Of a stretch of DNA of 11,529 nucleotides, positions 1-5,952 are shown one piece after another. How positions within the stretch are numbered: the first letter of the stretch is position 1; every line of letters starts with the position of its first letter. The notes beneath the pieces were generated by a model. The model ran no database searches, had not been told where the DNA came from, and worked only from the letters and a program-made list of their open reading frames with translations. Both the position numbers and the translations under genes were made by a program. Source of the DNA: Chloroflexota bacterium (GTDB taxonomy: Bacteria; Chloroflexota; Anaerolineae; 4572-78); contig JAJRUC010000132.1 of the NCBI GenBank assembly GCA_024278015.1, positions 1-11,529 of the forward strand, given 5' to 3'.

Positions 1-416
1 AAGAAATTGCGGGTGTTGATGAAAACCAGCGGCTTTTGGTGAAAATGCAGTTGTTTCATGGTCAGCATTTCTATCATTTCGTCCAATGTGCCGAAGCCGC
101 CGGGCAGGGCAATGAAGGCGTCGCTGCGGCGGGCCATCTCCGCTTTGCGCCGGGCCATGGTTTGGGTCACAACCAGTTCAGCGGCCACGTCGTCGATAAT
201 TTCCACGGCCTTCAGCGGCTCCAGGCTAATGCCCACCACCCGGCCCCCGCGCCGGTACATTGAGTGGGCCAGCGCCCCCATCAGCCCCACCTTTGAGCCG
301 CCGTACACCAGCGTGTGCCCTTTTTCGGCCAGCAATTGGCCCAATGTTTCGGCTGCCCGAAAATATTCCGGGGCCAACGCATCGCTGGACGAGCAAAAAA
401 CGCAAATTGCAGACAC
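1..416 (-). CDS. LOG-family phosphoribohydrolase (TIGR00730-type Rossmann protein), 3' end off window
   Basis: The first 138 residues of a LOG (LONELY GUY) family protein are present; the C-terminus lies beyond the left edge. Family members release free base from nucleoside 5'-monophosphates (cytokinin ribotides in plants and some bacteria); the bacterial substrate is often unknown. The N-terminus MSAICVFCSSSDA fits the Rossmann beta-1 strand, followed by the glycine-rich LVYGGSKVGLMGALA (36-50), the TMARRK segment (86-91) and the diagnostic PGGFGTLDE at 105-113, whose Arg and Glu residues form the active site in characterised members. The start is a GTG with AGGAGG 7 nt upstream; an in-frame TAA (the stop of the preceding gene) lies just before it, so no longer start is possible. 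It is the last visible gene of the malQ operon, 3 nt after the acetyltransferase stop, and its ribosome site overlaps the end of that gene. Family assignment is firm; the substrate is not known. Confidence 0.93.
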   Translation of the reverse strand, partial: MSAICVFCSSSDALAPEYFRAAETLGQLLAEKGHTLVYGGSKVGLMGALAHSMYRRGGRVVGISLEPLKAVEIIDDVAAELVVTQTMARRKAEMARRSDAFIALPGGFGTLDEMIEMLTMKQLHFHQKPLVFINTRNF

Positions 417-419
417 AGA

Positions 420-1235
420 TTATCCTCCCTGCGGCCGGGTCAACACATAATAGCTGTACGGCTCTCCGGTTCTGTGAATAAAATCGGTGATGCTGTAATT
501 TTGGGCGAAGGCGGTCTCCAGCGCGTGGCGAATAACGGCCTGCCAGGCTCGCGCCCGCGCTATATCGGCTTGCTTGAGAGCGTCAATATCCGCCGGAATT
601 TGCACAAAGTGAACCGCTTCGGTTGGCGATTTAGTCGAATCCGGCGGCCCGGTCTCATCGCGGGCCGGGTTCAGCACCCGGTCCGGTTGCAGGGCGGGCG
701 GGGTGTGTTCGCCGGCAAGCCGGGCCGACACCACCGGGGCGGTTAAATGCCAGGCCACTTCCAGACGGTCGCTATCCAGCATTTGATTGATGCCGCCGCG
801 CATATCGCCGTATAATTTTCGATAGTACGTGTTGCTGACCGCGCCCAGTTTGCCGATATTCAGGTAGGCATTGCGGCTGAGCATCGGGTCGAAAGTCCAG
901 GTCATCAGGGTGATGCCCTGGGCCAGCACGGCCTCTCGCTGGGCCAGTTTAAGCCTGTGGCCGATGCCCCGGCTTTGCAGGCCGGGCCGCACCCCGGCCT
1001 GATGCGAGCAGTGCTTGCGCCGGCCGGCGGCGGTTTGGCCCTGAAAGCCCATCACAAAACCCACCGGACGCTCATCCAGCAAAGCGAGCAAAACCACGCC
1101 CCCGTTTTTGGCAAAGGTCAAAATCATGTGGTCGGGAACCACGTCAAGCGGAGGCGTATGCCAGGTTTCCAACTGAATGTCTTCAATGTGGCGGCAGTCT
1201 TCAATGGTGATGACCGGGCGAATGTCAAGCGTCAT
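420..1235 (-). CDS. GNAT-superfamily N-acetyltransferase (COG3375-like)
   Basis: A 271-aa predicted acetyl-CoA-dependent acyltransferase. The N-terminal half has the GNAT layout: a beta-alpha start (MTLDIRPVITIEDCRHIEDI), a strand with ALLDERPVGFVMGF (51-64), then the acetyl-CoA pyrophosphate loop V82-RPGLQSRGIG (82-92), fitting the family's Q/R-x-x-G-x-G/A pattern. The following TWTFDPMLSRNAYLNIGKLG (113-132) and YYRKLYGDM (137-145) resemble, from memory, an uncharacterised bacterial group (COG3375); the substrate is unknown. An ATG 36 codons further upstream lies inside malQ with no ribosome site, so I use the ATG at 1235, which has AGGAGG (1242-1247) 6 nt before it. The start overlaps the malQ stop by 11 nt, implying translational coupling; the stop is 3 nt before the LOG start. 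The C-terminal 80 residues are family-typical but unassigned to a domain. Confidence 0.88.
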   Translation of the reverse strand: MTLDIRPVITIEDCRHIEDIQLETWHTPPLDVVPDHMILTFAKNGGVVLLALLDERPVGFVMGFQGQTAAGRRKHCSHQAGVRPGLQSRGIGHRLKLAQREAVLAQGITLMTWTFDPMLSRNAYLNIGKLGAVSNTYYRKLYGDMRGGINQMLDSDRLEVAWHLTAPVVSARLAGEHTPPALQPDRVLNPARDETGPPDSTKSPTEAVHFVQIPADIDALKQADIARARAWQAVIRHALETAFAQNYSITDFIHRTGEPYSYYVLTRPQGG

Positions 1236-2859
1236 GGTTAGCCTCCTGCCCGCCTGCGGCAGGCGATTGTTGTTTTCGCAAATCCGCTTCCGCAAAAACG
1301 GGCCGATTTTCCCACAAATCAGGGTCTCTGGCGTACAGGTCAACCATGTCCCGCAGCCGGACGGCCACGTCCGCGTTCATCGCTTCGGGCCGAAACCGCC
1401 ATTGCCAGTTGCGGCCCAGGGTGTTGGGAGTGTTCATGCGGGCGTCGCTGCCCAAAGTCAGCGCATCCTGAAAAGGACAAACCGCAAATCCGGCCACAGA
1501 AGCCATTGCCAGCCGAATAAACTCCCACACAATATCGCGGTCCGGGCGGCCCAGATAGCGGCGCACCAAATCCCTTTCCGGCCCGGAACGGCTTTCGTAC
1601 CAGCCTTTGAGGGTATCATTATCGTGGGTGCCGGGGTACACCACCGCCTGCGAATTATAGTTGTGGGGCAAAAAGGCGTTGGTGGCCCCTGCCGCCCCGG
1701 CTTCACCGGCGTCAAAGGCAAATTGCAGGATTTTCATACCGGGAAAGCCGAATTGTTCCCGCAAGTCGGTCACTTCCTGCGTAATTACGCCCAAATCTTC
1801 GGCAATGATGGGCAGTTCCCGGCCCAGGGCCGCTTCGATGGCGTGGAAAAAATCCGCGCCCGGCCCGTAAATCCACTGCCCGCTGATGGCTGTCTCTTCG
1901 CCGGCGGGGATTTCCCAATAGCTGACAAAGCCGCGAAAATGGTCGATGCGCACAATATCCACCATTTTCAGGGTGGCTTTCAAACGGGTAATCCACCAGC
2001 GATACCCCCGGCTTTTCATTTTGGGCCAATTATAAAGGGGATTGCCCCAAAGCTGGCCGGTCGGGCTGAAATAATCGGGGGGGACGCCGGCCACAACCGT
2101 GGGCCGGCCGGCGTCATCCAAAAAGAACAGGTCCCGATTGGCCCACACGTCGGCGCTGTCCGGGGCCACAAAAATGGGAATATCGCCGATAATTTTTATG
2201 CCGCGCTCATTTGCGTAAGCGTGCAAATGATTCCATTGCCGGAAGAAGAAAAATTGCAGCGCCTTTTGGATGGCAATTTCTTCGGCTTGCGATTTTTGCC
2301 AACGGGCCATCGCTTTGGGCCGGCGCAGGGCAATGTCTGCCTCCCAATAGTTGCTCCACATTGCCCCGAACACGCCTTCGGCCCGCGCTCTTTCGTCGAA
2401 AACCGCTTTGACGGCCATAAACAGGGAAAAATCATCCAGCCAATACGCTTCGGCGGCGCAGAACCGGTCAAATTCGGCCTGAAGCCGGCCCGCATCGGCC
2501 AGAAAACGGCGAGCGGCCCGGTGCAAAAGGGGCATCTTCCATTGGATGAGCGGGCCAAAATCAACGGCGTCGGGTGAAGCGGCGGGCGCGTCGGCCAGGT
2601 CTGCCGCCTCCAGAAGCTGCTGTTCAACCAGCGCATCCAGAGCAATGAGCAACGGGTTGCCCGCAAACGAAGAAAAAGAAGCGTATGGTGAATCGCCGTA
2701 GCCGGTGGGGCCGAGGGGCAAAATTTGCCACAGCGATTGTTTGGCTTCGGCCAAAAAATCGACAAATTGCCGGGCCGTCGCCCCCAGTTCGCCAATGCCG
2801 TGCGGCCCCGGCAACGAGCTGGGGTGCAAAAGAATACCGCTTGTTCGTGGTAGTTTCAT
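1225..2859 (-). CDS. malQ: 4-alpha-glucanotransferase (amylomaltase, GH77)
   Basis: A 544-aa cytoplasmic disproportionating enzyme that transfers alpha-1,4-glucan segments between maltodextrins, in maltose and glycogen metabolism. The N-terminus (SGILLHPSSLPGPHGIGELG, 7-26) and QILPLGPTGYGDSPYAS (45-61) are GH77 hallmarks. Catalytic residues by motif: nucleophile D306 in RIDHFRGF (304-311), acid/base E354 in AEDLG (353-357), and transition-state stabiliser D413 in GTHDND (410-415). Length is slightly above the roughly 500 residues usual for the short bacterial type; the last 20 or so residues (RKQQSPAAGGQEANHDA) look like an added tail encoded partly by a palindrome. An in-frame TAA lies four codons upstream of the ATG, so the start is certain, although its ribosome site is weak (AAAGGA about 14 nt away). 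It heads the leftward operon with the GNAT and LOG genes; no glycogen or maltose genes are adjacent. I saw no clear promoter upstream. Confidence 0.97.
   Translation of the reverse strand: MKLPRTSGILLHPSSLPGPHGIGELGATARQFVDFLAEAKQSLWQILPLGPTGYGDSPYASFSSFAGNPLLIALDALVEQQLLEAADLADAPAASPDAVDFGPLIQWKMPLLHRAARRFLADAGRLQAEFDRFCAAEAYWLDDFSLFMAVKAVFDERARAEGVFGAMWSNYWEADIALRRPKAMARWQKSQAEEIAIQKALQFFFFRQWNHLHAYANERGIKIIGDIPIFVAPDSADVWANRDLFFLDDAGRPTVVAGVPPDYFSPTGQLWGNPLYNWPKMKSRGYRWWITRLKATLKMVDIVRIDHFRGFVSYWEIPAGEETAISGQWIYGPGADFFHAIEAALGRELPIIAEDLGVITQEVTDLREQFGFPGMKILQFAFDAGEAGAAGATNAFLPHNYNSQAVVYPGTHDNDTLKGWYESRSGPERDLVRRYLGRPDRDIVWEFIRLAMASVAGFAVCPFQDALTLGSDARMNTPNTLGRNWQWRFRPEAMNADVAVRLRDMVDLYARDPDLWENRPVFAEADLRKQQSPAAGGQEANHDA
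1251..1265. repeat. Small palindrome at the malQ/GNAT junction
   Basis: A perfect 7-bp inverted repeat, CGCCTGC-G-GCAGGCG, codes for part of the malQ C-terminal tail and lies 3 nt upstream of the AGGAGG of the acetyltransferase gene. In the mRNA it would form a short stable hairpin beside that ribosome site. The shared word CCTGCCCGCC (1245-1254) recurs at 7520-7529 beside another palindrome. Confidence 0.6.
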
Positions 2860-2909
2860 AAGCCCAGGTTATTCCTTTATTGGTGGTGGTAATTTTTGAC
2901 TGCTGGGAC

Positions 2910-2950
2910 AAATTGTCTTTCCCCCTCTCCCTAAAGGGGAAAGACAATTT
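2910..2950. repeat. 15-bp perfect inverted repeat (hairpin), CCCTAAAGGG-type core
   Basis: Arms AAATTGTCTTTCCCC (2910-2924) and its exact complement (2936-2950) enclose an 11-nt loop. It lies between divergent genes, 51 nt before the malQ start, so it is not a terminator of either visible neighbour. It could fold in the malQ leader or be a REP-type element; the CCCTAAAGGG-like centre is shared with the next hairpin. Confidence 0.75.
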
Positions 2951-2954
2951 TGCT

Positions 2955-2989
2955 CCCTCCCCCTAAAGGGGGGAGGGACGGGGAGGGGG
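2955..2989 (+). other. C/G-rich hairpin overlapping a G-quadruplex motif
   Basis: CCCTCCCCC (2955-2963) pairs with GGGGGAGGG (2969-2977) around a TAAAG loop. The G-rich strand continues as four G-runs: G6 (2968-2973), G3 (2975-2977), G4 (2980-2983) and G5 (2985-2989), with loops of 1, 2 and 1 nt. That is a textbook tight intramolecular quadruplex on the plus strand. The strand carrying it is the template strand for malQ. Function is unknown. Confidence 0.7.
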
Positions 2990-3030
2990 TTTTCGTCCAT
3001 CAGTCAATTCTAGCCACTACCCCTTTATTA

Positions 3031-3180
3031 TCAGGACTGACGCAGTTGCGGCATTTTACCCCCCTCGGTCCCTGAATGAAGAAACCGCTTCGCGCCCTCA
3101 AGCGGGGGGAATTAGCTCCTCCCCCGACATCGGGGGAGGGGGTAGAACACCATGGTTTACCGCAACGGCGTAAGTCCTGA
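3031..3180. mobile_element. MITE-like element, copy 1
   Basis: A 150-bp non-coding element with terminal inverted repeats: the left end reads TCAGGACTGACGCAGTTGCG, and the right end, read in reverse complement, matches it with two mismatches. TTA flanks both ends directly (3028-3030 and 3181-3183), a plausible 3-bp target duplication. The interior holds a perfect palindrome, CTCCCCCGA-CA-TCGGGGGAG, and TTTTACC/TTCTACC motifs just inside each end. It shares its ends and most of its interior with copy 2 in the same orientation. It encodes no transposase, so it must have been moved in trans, if still mobile. AGGACTTACGCA-type ends resemble IS ends I associate with cyanobacteria and Chloroflexota, from memory only. 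Confidence 0.85.
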
Positions 3181-3191
3181 TTATTCAAAAC

Positions 3192-3383
3192 TTATCCCCA
3201 TAAATATTTGGTTTTCCACGATAATTTTGGGGTTATCCACAAAATTAATCCACTTGTCAACAGGTATTGCAATTGCTCAATGTCGTATGGCAATGATTAT
3301 CGTAGTATACATCAAGATGGTTTTATCAAAAAGATGCGATTGTACTTCATGGCTGTTGCATTATGTCTACATGTTGTGTATAA
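3192..3383. promoter_or_regulatory. DnaA-box-like array in AT-rich DNA (candidate origin or DnaA-regulated region)
   Basis: Four plus-strand 9-mers lie at near-constant spacing: TTATCCCCA (3192-3200), TTTTCCACG (3212-3220), TTATCCACA (3233-3241) and TTGTCAACA (3254-3262), steps of 20, 21 and 21 bp, about two helical turns. The third is the exact classical DnaA box; the first two and the last deviate slightly from TTWTNCACA. A fifth, TTATACACA, matches the consensus on the minus strand (3375-3383). By hand count 3181-3420 is about 34% GC, far below the flanking genes. Genes diverge from this region on both sides. No dnaA, dnaN or rpmH is visible, so an origin is only a hypothesis; a DnaA-titrating or regulatory site is the alternative. 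Confidence 0.45.
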
Positions 3384-3384
3384 T
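3356..3384 (+). promoter_or_regulatory. Sigma-70-type promoter of the parvulin lipoprotein gene
   Basis: TTGCAT (3356-3361), a 17-bp spacer and a perfect TATAAT (3379-3384) lie about 50 nt upstream of the chosen start at 3433, in AT-rich DNA. The -10 overlaps a reverse-oriented consensus DnaA box (3375-3383), so DnaA binding could repress it. Confidence 0.65.
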
Positions 3385-3432
3385 AGTAAGGCCTGTTATG
3401 GTAACTTGTTTTGGATGAAGGACAAACCTTTT

Positions 3433-4353
3433 ATGCGCCGGATATGGGTATTGCTAACCGTAATCATTACGCTGGGGATGGTGGTCGGCTGCCGTCCGAA
3501 GCCGCCCGCTGCCCCCGCAAGCGACGCGCCCGGCGCCGGACAACCCCAGCCCGCGCCCACTGAAGCGCCGGCAGCGATGCGCGTCAACGGCGAAACGATT
3601 TCGCTGGCCGTTTTTGAGAATCGGGTGAGTCAATTTCAGCAGGTCAAGGTCAGCGCCTTGAATGGGGCGCAGGCGCAAGTATCCGGGGCAGAACTGGCCC
3701 AAATTAAACAGCAAGTGCTGGACGGGTTTGTAGAGCAGGTTATCATCAGCCAGGAAGCGGAAAAGCGCGGGCTGATTGTTTCTGAAATGGAAACAGACCG
3801 GGCCATTGCGGATATGAAGCAAAGCCAAACAGAGGCCGGATTCGCCGAATGGCTCAAGCTGAACAACTTTACCGAAGCCGATTTACAACAAACGCTCCGG
3901 GCGCAGATGGTGGCCGCCGCCGTTTTTGAAGCCGTTTCCGCCGAAGCGCCCACCACCGCCGAGCAGGTTCACGTCCGCCACATTCTGGTGGCCGACCCGG
4001 CGGTGGCTCAGGATGTGCTGACTCAGTTGCAAAATGGCGCTTCTTTTGCCGAATTGGCCCAACAATATTCGCAAGACGCGGCCACTCGCCAAAACAGCGG
4101 TGATTTGGGCTGGTTTCCACGGAACGTCCAGGTGTTGCCGCCCAGCGTAGAGGCGGTGGCCTTTTCGCTGGCCGCCGGAGAGACAAGCTCTGTGCTGAAC
4201 AGCGACATGGGGTATCACATCATCAAAGTAGAACGAAGGGAGATGAATCATCCGCTAACGCCGGAATATCGACGTATTTTACAGAATATCGCCTTTAATG
4301 AATGGTTGGCTCAAAAACGCGCAGCGGCGCAGGTAGAATGGTTTATCAATTGA
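3433..4353 (+). CDS. Parvulin-type peptidyl-prolyl cis-trans isomerase lipoprotein (SurA/PrsA-like)
   Basis: A 306-aa exported foldase. Residues 1-20 are a lipoprotein signal (MRRIWVLLTVIITLGMVVGC) with lipobox VVGC and lipidated C20, so it should sit on the outer face of the membrane. A Pro/Ala-rich tether (21-48) precedes a SurA-N-like helical chaperone segment (about 49-170; MRVNGETISLAVFENRV, QQVLDGFVEQVIISQEAEKRG). The parvulin domain spans about 178-268, with VHVRHILV (179-186), SFAELAQQYSQD, SGDLGWF (222-228), and GYHIIKV (260-266); H183 and H262 match the conserved histidine pair. The start at 3433 has AAGGA 10 nt upstream; ATG 3415 lacks a ribosome site and would lengthen the basic n-region, and a still earlier in-frame start gives AT-rich, non-protein-like sequence upstream of the promoter. 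It is followed by the two membrane-protein genes, and is bracketed by MITE copies. Confidence 0.9.
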   Translation: MRRIWVLLTVIITLGMVVGCRPKPPAAPASDAPGAGQPQPAPTEAPAAMRVNGETISLAVFENRVSQFQQVKVSALNGAQAQVSGAELAQIKQQVLDGFVEQVIISQEAEKRGLIVSEMETDRAIADMKQSQTEAGFAEWLKLNNFTEADLQQTLRAQMVAAAVFEAVSAEAPTTAEQVHVRHILVADPAVAQDVLTQLQNGASFAELAQQYSQDAATRQNSGDLGWFPRNVQVLPPSVEAVAFSLAAGETSSVLNSDMGYHIIKVERREMNHPLTPEYRRILQNIAFNEWLAQKRAAAQVEWFIN

Positions 4354-4359
4354 GGCAAT

Positions 4360-4388
4360 TTGTAGAGCCTTCCCCTCAATGATATACT
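4360..4388 (+). promoter_or_regulatory. Possible promoter for the 439-aa membrane protein gene
   Basis: TTGTAG (4360-4365), a 17-bp spacer and TATACT (4383-4388) lie just after the parvulin stop. If used, the transcript would begin just before the MITE copy 2 and carry all of it as its 5' leader. Called from sequence match only. Confidence 0.35.
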
Positions 4389-4408
4389 GACTGCCATCTT
4401 TTGAATTT

Positions 4409-4545
4409 AGGACTTACGCAGTTGCAACATTTTACCCCCCTCAGTCCCCCCTCAAGCGGGGGGAATTAGCTCCTCCCCCGACAGCGGGGGACGCGAAGCG
4501 GGGAGGGGGTAAAACACCGTGATTTACCGCAACTGCGTAAGTCCT
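4409..4545. mobile_element. MITE-like element, copy 2
   Basis: A 137-bp non-coding element with perfect 17-bp terminal inverted repeats AGGACTTACGCAGTTGC (4409-4425, complement at 4529-4545), TTTTACCCCC just inside each end and an internal CCCCCG-ACAG-CGGGGG hairpin. It is the same family and orientation as copy 1; the interior differs in where a CGCTTCGCG/CGCGAAGCG arm lies (left of the palindrome in copy 1, right of it in copy 2). No clear target duplication is visible. Its right end supplies an in-frame GTG (4519) to the downstream gene that I do not consider a real start. Confidence 0.87.
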
Positions 4546-4572
4546 GGAATTGTTAATTTCGGAGCTAATTCT

Positions 4573-5892
4573 ATGCGAAAGTCATCGCCATCCAAATTTG
4601 GCGTTATTGCTGTTTTAAGCACGCTGGTTATTGTTATTTTGATAGCTATTTTAACCCTTTTCAGTTTTTACACCCAACCGGAAGCGCCGAAGCCGGCGGA
4701 AGTGATAGAAAACCCGATTGCCGCTGTTTCACCGGACCAGGTAGACCCGGCCCTGGCCATTGCCCAGTTGGGGGGCATTGCCCCCCTTGATGTAATTGAC
4801 CAGGCCATCGAAAAATCAAGACCCGGCACCGCGCTGGCGGCCATTGTGTATAGTCCGGCGGTCAGTGGCCGGGATACGGCCGGAACACTGCTGTTGCTGG
4901 CCGACAAGTTTCAGCAAAAAGATGACCTGGTTCGGGCCAAATTGTGCTACAAAATGGTCGGGACGCTGGCTACGCTCAGCCCGGATTTATCGGACACGCT
5001 GCGAGCCGACCTGTTTTTGCAGACGGGCATCGGGTTGACCGGGCTGGACGACCCTGTTTTGGCAAAAATTTATCTTGACCAAGCCTACCTGGTCACCACC
5101 AAAAGCAATTATTTGCAGGCAGCGCACCGACGCTCGATTTTTGAGCAGTTGCATCAAGCCTATTTGAATATTCAGCTTAATGAGCAGGCCAGACAAGCGC
5201 TGGACCAAAGTTTAAATACGGCCAGCCTGCAATCTTTGCCGGAAGACCCGCTGGTTTTGCCGCTCGGCAAAACCGTGGCCTTGCCCGCAACCGTGCAGGA
5301 AGCGGAAGCGAATCGCTGGCAAGCGGCGCAAATCGTAATAAAAAATCTGGTTGAATTGGGCGGCGTGGTCAAACCGGAAAATCTGGCCGCGCTTCGGGCG
5401 GCCCTGCTGGCAGAAGACCAGGCCAAAACCGCATTCTTTAACGAAGCACTGGCCGCCGAACCGCAACTTTCCGGCAAAGTGAACCTGGTGCAGGCCAAAA
5501 TTAACTGGCAAAGCACCAGGTATCGAATTGCCAAACTGGGTTTTGGCTTGAGTCTGGTCCCGGAATGGGAACAGCAGGCGGAACAAATTCGGTCTGACCT
5601 GACGGCCGGCTACGAAGAACTGTATCGGCTGTACAGCGACCTCATTGTGGCGATGCCCGATGCAGCGCAGATAGACCGGGCCACCGAAGAATCGCTGCGG
5701 CGACAACTGTTGGCCGGGCAATTGGGGCAATATCCCAATTACCAACGGGCGCAATTAAAAACGCAATTACTGAATATCACCGCCCGTCTGGCCGAAACAC
5801 AGCCCGGCACAGACCTGAGAGCGAGTTATTTAACCGTTGATGGCGTGGAATATTTTACCCTCATCAGCGATGAAGATATTCTAAACCAGTAA
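4573..5892 (+). CDS. Membrane-anchored helical protein of unknown function
   Basis: A 439-aa protein I do not recognise. A basic N-terminus (MRKSSPSKF) precedes one hydrophobic segment (about 9-31, FGVIAVLSTLVIVILIAILTLF), predicting a signal anchor with the rest outside the membrane. The remainder is almost entirely helical, Ala/Leu/Gln-rich and low in Cys and Gly. Segments such as LLLADKFQQKDDLVRAKLCYKMV, DPVLAKIYLDQAYLVTT and FEQLHQAYLNIQLNEQARQALDQ are spaced like tetratricopeptide-type helical hairpins, suggesting a protein-binding solenoid, but no repeat is clear enough to name. The start ATG has GGAG 8 nt upstream; an in-frame GTG 18 codons earlier falls inside the MITE and is rejected. 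It lies between the parvulin lipoprotein and the Thr-Pro-linker protein, so a role in envelope assembly or secretion is plausible, by position only. Confidence 0.82.
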   Translation: MRKSSPSKFGVIAVLSTLVIVILIAILTLFSFYTQPEAPKPAEVIENPIAAVSPDQVDPALAIAQLGGIAPLDVIDQAIEKSRPGTALAAIVYSPAVSGRDTAGTLLLLADKFQQKDDLVRAKLCYKMVGTLATLSPDLSDTLRADLFLQTGIGLTGLDDPVLAKIYLDQAYLVTTKSNYLQAAHRRSIFEQLHQAYLNIQLNEQARQALDQSLNTASLQSLPEDPLVLPLGKTVALPATVQEAEANRWQAAQIVIKNLVELGGVVKPENLAALRAALLAEDQAKTAFFNEALAAEPQLSGKVNLVQAKINWQSTRYRIAKLGFGLSLVPEWEQQAEQIRSDLTAGYEELYRLYSDLIVAMPDAAQIDRATEESLRRQLLAGQLGQYPNYQRAQLKTQLLNITARLAETQPGTDLRASYLTVDGVEYFTLISDEDILNQ

Positions 5893-5896
5893 CGAT

Positions 5897-5926
5897 GGCA
5901 CAACTCCTTCAGACGGCTGTTGTGCC
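5897..5926 (+). other. Intercistronic hairpin
   Basis: GGCACAAC (5897-5904) and GTTGTGCC (5919-5926) form a perfect 8-bp stem with a 14-nt loop, between the stop of the 439-aa gene and the AAGGAGG of the next gene. No T-run follows, so it is not a standard terminator; an mRNA-processing or stability role is possible. Confidence 0.55.
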
Positions 5927-5952
5927 TTAGCAAGGGTAAGGAGGCAACCCCT

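Noticed and set aside
1236..1343. 36-codon N-terminal extension of the GNAT gene
   Set aside because: It lies inside malQ in another frame; the ATG at 1235 has a strong AGGAGG and starts a typical GNAT fold.
1177..2577. 466-codon plus-strand open frame opposite malQ
   Set aside because: Antisense shadow: the minus strand has all GH77 catalytic motifs, while this frame gives Pro/Gly/His-rich sequence without any recognisable family.
2910..3180. Repeated G/C-rich units considered as a CRISPR array
   Set aside because: The units are palindromes of differing length without regular direct repeats or spacers, and no cas gene is present.
3000..3188. Small frames inside the MITE (for example 62 codons on the minus strand)
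   Set aside because: They consist of palindrome and terminal-repeat sequence; no transposase motif or ribosome site.
3208..3432. Upstream extension of the parvulin gene (start at 3208 or 3415)
   Set aside because: The extension from 3208 crosses the promoter and AT-rich array and does not look like protein; ATG 3415 has no ribosome site, whereas 3433 has AAGGA and gives a clean lipoprotein signal.
4519..4572. GTG start for the 439-aa gene inside MITE copy 2
   Set aside because: The 18 extra codons come from the transposon end, while ATG 4573 has GGAG at 8 nt and a normal signal-anchor start.
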